Shown piece by piece: positions 14,476 through 18,262 of a stretch of DNA of 18,262 nucleotides; position 1 is the stretch's first letter; each line of letters opens with the position of its first letter. The position numbers and the translations under genes were made by a program. The DNA is from JBKQHQ01 sp052148715. Its GTDB lineage: Bacteria; Pseudomonadota; Alphaproteobacteria; Rhizobiales; Xanthobacteraceae. The notes beneath the pieces are model-generated. The model was not told the DNA's origin. It saw only the letters and a list, made by a program, of their open reading frames with translations, and did no database searches. The DNA lies in assembly GCA_052148715.1 (NCBI GenBank), contig JBKQHQ010000148.1, positions 1-18,262 of the forward strand. Reading direction: 5' to 3'.

Positions 14476-15345
14476 TCACGCTCCGAGCAGCAACATCGCA
14501 CCCGCCACGGTGCTCGCCACGCCAAGAACGAGGGCAATGGTGAGCCGCCCCGAACGAAGCAGGATTGCCGAAAAGGCCAAGGTCACGAGCGGATAGGTAG
14601 CGACGAGCGGCGACACCACCAGCACGGGCCCGCGCGCCAGCGCCGCGTACAACGCAAGAACGCCCAAGCCGTTGCAGGCGCCGACGCAACCGAACCATAG
14701 CCGGCCGACGCCTTGATTGGCGTTGGGACTCTGCCCTTTGCCGGCTGCGGCGACGCCGGTCACAACGAGGCTCGACGTCAGATAACCGATCAAAACCGCA
14801 GCGAAGGGATTGGGCCACAGCGTGAGGCCGAGCTTCGTAACCGGATGGGTCAGTCCGCGAATTACCGCGACCCCGATCGGCAACAGGATCGCCGCGAAAT
14901 GCCAGCGCGTGCCGAGCCAATCGCGATCGATCGACAACGTGATCACGCCGATCACGATGAGGGCGAGACCGAGCGCCTGCAGCGGGCGTGGAATCTCGTC
15001 AAACAGGAATGCGGCAAACACGACCGCAAACAGCGGCGTCAAATTGCTGAGTGCTCCCGAAATGCTCGGCCCCATGCGCCGATTGGCTTCGAACGTCAGC
15101 AAGGTGACGGTCGCGGGAAACAGCAACCCTACGAGGACGAAGATCAGGGCGCCGCGCGGGTCCCATCCGCCCCAATCGATCACGAATGGGGCAACCGCCG
15201 ACAGCAAGGCCGCCGCCGTCGGGATGCTGACCGATGCCCCGCGCCGCGGCGGCAGGTGGCGCAGGCCGAATTGCGTAAGCACCAGCCCGAGACCGAACAA
15301 AAATGACGCGCACAGGGCCAGCAGTTGCGGGTTGTCGATTAGCAA
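14476..15345 (-). CDS. EamA/DMT-family transporter
   Basis: A 289-residue membrane protein with about ten hydrophobic segments in two repeated halves, as in EamA drug/metabolite transporters. Recognisable parts are ALIFVLVGLLFPATVTLLTF, GALSNLTPLFAVVFAAFLFD (end of the first half) and VLVVSPLVATYPLVTLAFSA (matching place in the second). I read the start as TTG 15345, with GGAGG 8 bp upstream; there is no ATG near the start of the first helix. The stop faces that of the isomerase gene, 36 bp away. It follows the DUF6622 gene by 30 bp and is probably co-transcribed. Substrate unknown. Confidence 0.85.
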   Translation of the reverse strand: MLIDNPQLLALCASFLFGLGLVLTQFGLRHLPPRRGASVSIPTAAALLSAVAPFVIDWGGWDPRGALIFVLVGLLFPATVTLLTFEANRRMGPSISGALSNLTPLFAVVFAAFLFDEIPRPLQALGLALIVIGVITLSIDRDWLGTRWHFAAILLPIGVAVIRGLTHPVTKLGLTLWPNPFAAVLIGYLTSSLVVTGVAAAGKGQSPNANQGVGRLWFGCVGACNGLGVLALYAALARGPVLVVSPLVATYPLVTLAFSAILLRSGRLTIALVLGVASTVAGAMLLLGA

Positions 15346-15375
15346 GGCGGAGCCTCCGACGGCGGAGGCCGAAGT

Positions 15376-15933
15376 CTAGCCTCGCACGCGATCGGCGACA
15401 GCGATCGAGGCGCCCTCGCGTCCGCGGCCGGCGCCGGTGCGGCCCCGCGACGACCGATAAACCAGGGCGAGGCGGGCGAGCCAACCCAAGAAATAGCCGG
15501 CGCTCGCTCCCGACACCGCGATGTCCCACCATGCGATATCGGCGCGCCACATGGGCGCGATGGCGGCTGCTGCCGCGAGCGCATATTTGGCGGAGAAGAT
15601 CACGAGATTGCGGATCAGGGGCACCGCGCTGCCGGGCAGCGACACGCGTTGCCGCGTCCGATCGAACCGAACGTCGTCAAGCCGGGTCGTGGTCCACGCA
15701 ACGGCGGCGCCGAGTGCGGCGGCGGCGAGCCAATCGACGATCAGGGTCGGCGGCGCCGCTTGCAGCGCCACCGAAGCGATGCCCCAGGCGATGAAGACAG
15801 CGGGCGTAAGCAAGAGTCTCCAGAGTGAAATGACGCGGCTTCGCAACGCTTGAACGCCCAGCGTGAGCAGAACCGACAAGACGACGAACGCCCAAAGCGG
15901 CGTATTCTGCACGATCGCGAAGACTGTGCTCAT
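15376..15933 (-). CDS. DUF6622 membrane protein
   Basis: A 185-residue integral membrane protein matching the DUF6622 pattern. The start is MSTVFAIVQNTPLWAFVVLS, followed by GVQALRSRVISLWRLLLTPA, AAWTT-like and RLDDVRFDR segments, and SLPGSAVPLIRNLVIFSAKY. About five or six hydrophobic segments are visible, followed by a basic tail (RSSRGRTGAGRGREG). ATG 15933 is chosen because GAGGAGG lies directly upstream. The open frame continues to 16077 but lacks family resemblance. Function is unknown. It lies 150 bp after the lactonase gene on the same strand and 30 bp before the EamA transporter, so the three may form one operon from the divergent promoter. Confidence 0.8.
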   Translation of the reverse strand: MSTVFAIVQNTPLWAFVVLSVLLTLGVQALRSRVISLWRLLLTPAVFIAWGIASVALQAAPPTLIVDWLAAAALGAAVAWTTTRLDDVRFDRTRQRVSLPGSAVPLIRNLVIFSAKYALAAAAAIAPMWRADIAWWDIAVSGASAGYFLGWLARLALVYRSSRGRTGAGRGREGASIAVADRVRG

Positions 15934-16083
15934 GGTCAACCTCCTCTCGGCTCGGGTATCCTGCCAGCGGCCGCAATAGACGGGCGGACGGTTCTCTCGC
16001 ACGGCTCGCAGGCGCTCCTGACGGCTTGGCTCGACGAGCGCGGCACGCGATGCCGCCGCCTTCGCTTCCGTCACCAAGCCGCG

Positions 16084-16959
16084 CTATTGATAAAACTCCG
16101 GGGCGTGGCGACGCGCGTCGCTCGACGGCTTATCGTGGTTGATCCAGAGCTGCGCGTATTTTTCCACGAGCACACGCGCGATCTTCTCCATCGACGCCGC
16201 CGATTGGGCCTTGTCGTAGTTGAAGCCGGGGATGCGGCGATTGTCCCAGTTCGATTGGAAATGAACGACATCGCCCGACAGCACGACATCGCCGGTTTTC
16301 TCGAGATGCACGAGCAGAGACTGATGCCCCGGCGTATGGCCCGGTGTCGCCAAGATGGTGAGACTGCCGTCGCCGAACAGATCCTTGTCGCCCTCGATCG
16401 GCTGCGTCTTGTGCTCGGGGCTGAAGGACTTCAGCGGCAGCTTGAGAGCATATTCGAGCTCGGCCTTCTGAATGACCAGGGTGGCGCCGGGGAATTCCTC
16501 GACATTGCCGACATGGTCGGGATGGACGTGCGAGACGGCGACATAGCGCACCTGCGCGGGCGTGACGCCGAGAGCGGCGAGCGCCGCCACCAAGGCCTGC
16601 GCGCGGTGCCAGGTCTGGCCGGTCGCCTGGACGGTTTGCCCACCCGGGAGCGCCGTAAGTCTGTCGGTGATTCCGGTGTCCCACAGCAGATAGCCCTCGC
16701 TGCTGTGATGAATAAGATAGCAATTGTTCGAGAAATCGATCGGCACGCCGGCATTGACGGCGGGCGACCAAAGCGACTGATCGGCCGCATGCGCCCAGCC
16801 GCAATCGATCACATAGAGCCGGTCGACTTGGCCGGCCGCCGCTCCGCCCGTAGTGGCGAGCGCCAGCGCGGCGGCGGTCAACAGGGCCCTCATCGTTGCA
16901 GCCGCCGGCAACCACCGGCGGACTATTCGTGCCAATTCGCCTGCATCGCCCTGGTTCAT
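16084..16959 (-). CDS. Exported metallo-beta-lactamase-fold protein, AHL-lactonase type
   Basis: A 291-residue MBL-fold hydrolase related to N-acyl-homoserine lactonases. The metal site is complete: H144, H146, D148 and H149 in SHVHPDHVGN, a histidine in TPGHTPGH (204-212), D230 in LSGDVVHF, and H275 in WINHD. The N-terminus has RIVRRWLPAAA followed by a hydrophobic stretch ending TTGGAAAG, so it is probably exported; the twin arginines leave Tat export possible. ATG 16959 follows GGGAGG. The open frame runs up to 17046, but that part crosses the promoter palindrome. The divergent HxlR regulator is the likely controller. Quorum quenching is the family expectation, but other lactones or esters are equally possible. 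Confidence 0.85.
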   Translation of the reverse strand: MNQGDAGELARIVRRWLPAAATMRALLTAAALALATTGGAAAGQVDRLYVIDCGWAHAADQSLWSPAVNAGVPIDFSNNCYLIHHSSEGYLLWDTGITDRLTALPGGQTVQATGQTWHRAQALVAALAALGVTPAQVRYVAVSHVHPDHVGNVEEFPGATLVIQKAELEYALKLPLKSFSPEHKTQPIEGDKDLFGDGSLTILATPGHTPGHQSLLVHLEKTGDVVLSGDVVHFQSNWDNRRIPGFNYDKAQSAASMEKIARVLVEKYAQLWINHDKPSSDARRHAPEFYQ

Positions 16960-17002
16960 ATGGTCCTCCCGATCCTCGCAGCGCTTGCCGCGATCTGAGA
17001 AA

Positions 17003-17031
17003 AATATATTGACTTCTATTTTTATAGTCAA
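17003..17031 (-). promoter_or_regulatory. Promoter of the lactonase gene
   Basis: On the minus strand TTGACT (17031-17026), 17 bp, then TATATT (17008-17003), a near-consensus sigma-70 pair. Transcription would start near 16996, about 37 bp before the lactonase ATG. Confidence 0.8.
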
Positions 17032-17037
17032 TATATT
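17009..17037 (+). promoter_or_regulatory. Promoter of the HxlR gene, superimposed on the lactonase promoter
   Basis: TTGACT (17009-17014), 17 bp, TATATT (17032-17037). It is the mirror image of the minus-strand promoter and occupies the same DNA. Transcription would start near 17044, leaving an about 87-base leader before ATG 17131. Confidence 0.8.
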
Positions 17038-17130
17038 TTTGCACACTTTGTCGCGCGCTGCGAGAATGCCGATCGTCGCAAATGGCCTCGCTTGTACGCG
17101 GCTCCCGCTGCTCTTATTCCGGTTAATGAG

Positions 17131-17466
17131 ATGTCGACAGTCTACGATCCCAGGTGCCCCGTTGCCCGAACGCTCGAGATCATAGGCGAGCGATGGACCA
17201 TCCTCATTCTCCGCGACCTGATCATCGAGGGGCCGCGCAAGTTCCAGGACCTGCTGACGTCGTTGTCTGGCATCAGCCCCAATACGCTTTCGGCTCGGCT
17301 AAAGACGCTGGAGGACAACGGGATCATCATGCGGCGATTCTACGAGGATCATCCGCCTCGAGCCGAGTACTTGCTTACTGACAAGGGACAGGATCTACGG
17401 CCCGTGCTCCGAACGCTGAGGGATTGGGGCCAACGGCACACGACATTGCGGAAGTCCGGTCAATAA
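17131..17466 (+). CDS. HxlR-family transcriptional regulator
   Basis: A 111-residue winged-helix regulator. The family core is clear: CPVARTLEIIGERWTILILR, then DLIIEGPRKFQDLLTSLSGI, then SPNTLSARLKTLEDNGIIMR and YLLTDKGQDLRPVL. The single cysteine, C9, lies at the N-terminal position used for redox or electrophile sensing in several HxlR proteins such as YodB. I chose ATG 17131, just before the conserved part, over TTG 17092. It is divergent from the lactonase gene, and the palindrome between them is the obvious binding site. The protein probably regulates both itself and the lactonase gene. The ligand is unknown. Confidence 0.9.
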   Translation: MSTVYDPRCPVARTLEIIGERWTILILRDLIIEGPRKFQDLLTSLSGISPNTLSARLKTLEDNGIIMRRFYEDHPPRAEYLLTDKGQDLRPVLRTLRDWGQRHTTLRKSGQ

Positions 17467-17509
17467 CCACGCGCCCTTCTCGAAGTCGACGGCCACGACC
17501 AGCCGCCCG

Positions 17510-18109
17510 TCATCCGCGCTCCACCACGCCGAGCTCCTGCAAAATCTCGCCGATCCGTTTGCCCATGAAGCGGCTGCGCTGGTGCTCGCTCGTCATGAAC
17601 GAGCGCGGGAGCATCCGGTCGGTGAACAGGACGCCTTGCAGGTGATCGTATTCGTGCTGGGCGATGCGCGCGGGCCAGCCGCGCAGGCCCAGGGTCTGCG
17701 GATTGCCGTGGCGGTCGAGGCCGGAGATTTCCACCTCGCGGCTGCGCGTGACCAGCGCGGTGTAGCCGTCGATGCTGAGGCAGCCTTCGAAGAAGGTGGT
17801 CCGTCCGTCGCCGACGACCCGGAGCGTCGGATTCAGGAAAACCGTCAACGCAAATGGAAAGCGCTCCTTCTCGGCGCGCTCCTCCGGACTCAAACCAAGG
17901 ACTCGTTCGGTCTCCTCAAAGACGAAGACTTGCAGCGAGACGCCGATCTGCGGCGCGGCGAGGCCGACGCCGTTCGCCTCGCGCATGGTCGAGACCATGG
18001 TCTCGACCAGCTCGTTGAGCTCGCCTGACTGAAGAAGCTCGGGCCCGACCGGGGCGGCCTTCACGCGCAGAACCGGGTCGCCCGCCTGGCTGATCGAGGG
18101 ATTGTTCAC
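17510..18109 (-). CDS. def: Peptide deformylase
   Basis: A 199-residue metalloenzyme that removes the formyl group from the N-terminal methionine of new proteins. All three signature motifs are present: GVGLAAPQIG (47-56), EGCLS with metal ligand C110, and QHEYDHLQG with ligands H152 and H156 and catalytic E153. The insert ETERVLGLSPEERAEKERFP between motifs 1 and 2 is longer than in E. coli Def. I place the start at GTG 18109 because the family begins about here. The frame stays open up to 18232, but that part crosses a compound palindromic repeat. No fmt gene lies beside it, so this may be an additional deformylase of the genome rather than the main def-fmt copy. Confidence 0.9.
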   Translation of the reverse strand: MNNPSISQAGDPVLRVKAAPVGPELLQSGELNELVETMVSTMREANGVGLAAPQIGVSLQVFVFEETERVLGLSPEERAEKERFPFALTVFLNPTLRVVGDGRTTFFEGCLSIDGYTALVTRSREVEISGLDRHGNPQTLGLRGWPARIAQHEYDHLQGVLFTDRMLPRSFMTSEHQRSRFMGKRIGEILQELGVVERG

Positions 18110-18157
18110 GACGAGCCGGCGGACGCGCGGCTGAACATGCGCAATGGCGCGATCTTC

Positions 18158-18215
18158 ACCTCCCCCCTGGTGGGGGAGGTCGACTCGCCGCGCAGCGGCG
18201 AGGCGGGGGGGGGGG
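18158..18215. repeat. Compound GC-rich palindromic intergenic repeat with a G11 tract
   Basis: ACCTCCCCC / GGGGGAGGT (18158-18166 and 18172-18180) is followed by CTCGCCGC / GCGGCGAG (18184-18191 and 18195-18202) and then eleven G residues (18205-18215). This double-hairpin plan resembles dispersed intergenic repeats of Bradyrhizobium- and Rhodopseudomonas-type genomes. It lies about 50 bp upstream of the deformylase start. Confidence 0.8.
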
Positions 18216-18262
18216 TGTCTTCGCCAAAACATCGCGTGCCGCGGCCTGTGACTTCAGAGCTA

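Larger units (their letters stand above)
17000..17040. repeat. Perfect 15-bp-arm palindrome in the lactonase/HxlR intergenic region
   Basis: AAAAATATATTGACT (17000-17014) and AGTCAATATATTTTT (17026-17040) are exact reverse complements around the 11-bp spacer TCTATTTTTAT. It is the most AT-rich block in the window. An offset inner inverted repeat, CTAT-TTTT-ATAG, lies at 17016-17027. Confidence 0.95.

Noticed and set aside
16960..17046. Extended start of the lactonase-like protein
   Set aside because: It would be translated from within the promoter palindrome, upstream of the expected transcript start.
1..18262. CRISPR array, insertion sequence with transposase, or prophage integrase
   Set aside because: No regularly spaced repeats and no transposase or integrase motifs were found on either strand; mobile history is indicated only by fragments and the 78-bp repeat.

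Overview
The window is GC-rich with alphaproteobacterial gene content and codon use. The DUF6622 and DUF4160/DUF2442 families, the Cache protein and a compound palindromic repeat at the right end suggest a Hyphomicrobiales genome of the Bradyrhizobium/Rhodopseudomonas/Xanthobacteraceae type. This placement is an inference from gene families; no rRNA or tRNA gene was found.

Region 1 (162-5287, all minus strand) is a compact fatty-acid beta-oxidation operon. Its order is acyl-CoA dehydrogenase, thiolase, a small cupin protein, then a FadB/FadJ-type hydratase/dehydrogenase. The three enzymes cover all four reactions of the cycle. The thiolase and cupin genes overlap by 4 bp.

Region 2 (about 5750-9850) is a patch of toxin-antitoxin and related genes in various states of decay. 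It holds a RelE/HigB-like toxin broken by one in-frame TAA while its antitoxin is intact. Divergent from it is a second HigB toxin that has lost its 5' part while its HigA antitoxin is intact. There is also a frameshifted MNT-type nucleotidyltransferase, an intact DUF4160 + DUF2442/HTH pair, and an isolated C-terminal piece of a further HigA gene. A 78-bp sequence covering the 3' end of the first antitoxin recurs in the same orientation 3.9 kb away. A HigA N-terminal fragment lies farther off, at about 13.76 kb. An exported Cache-domain protein with a clear terminator and a small L7/L12-like protein sit inside or beside this patch.

Region 3 (10105-15933) is mixed metabolic and transport content. 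It contains an unknown Cys-rich small protein, an orphan periplasmic binding protein and a CrtI-like FAD oxidoreductase followed by a possible 27-residue membrane peptide. A divergent 2-hydroxychromene-2-carboxylate isomerase-like protein, an EamA transporter and a DUF6622 membrane protein complete it.

Region 4 (16084-18230) holds an exported metallo-beta-lactamase-fold protein of the AHL-lactonase type and a divergent HxlR regulator. Between them is a perfect 15-bp-arm palindrome that encodes two superimposed promoters, one on each strand. A peptide deformylase gene follows, preceded by a GC-rich compound palindromic repeat.
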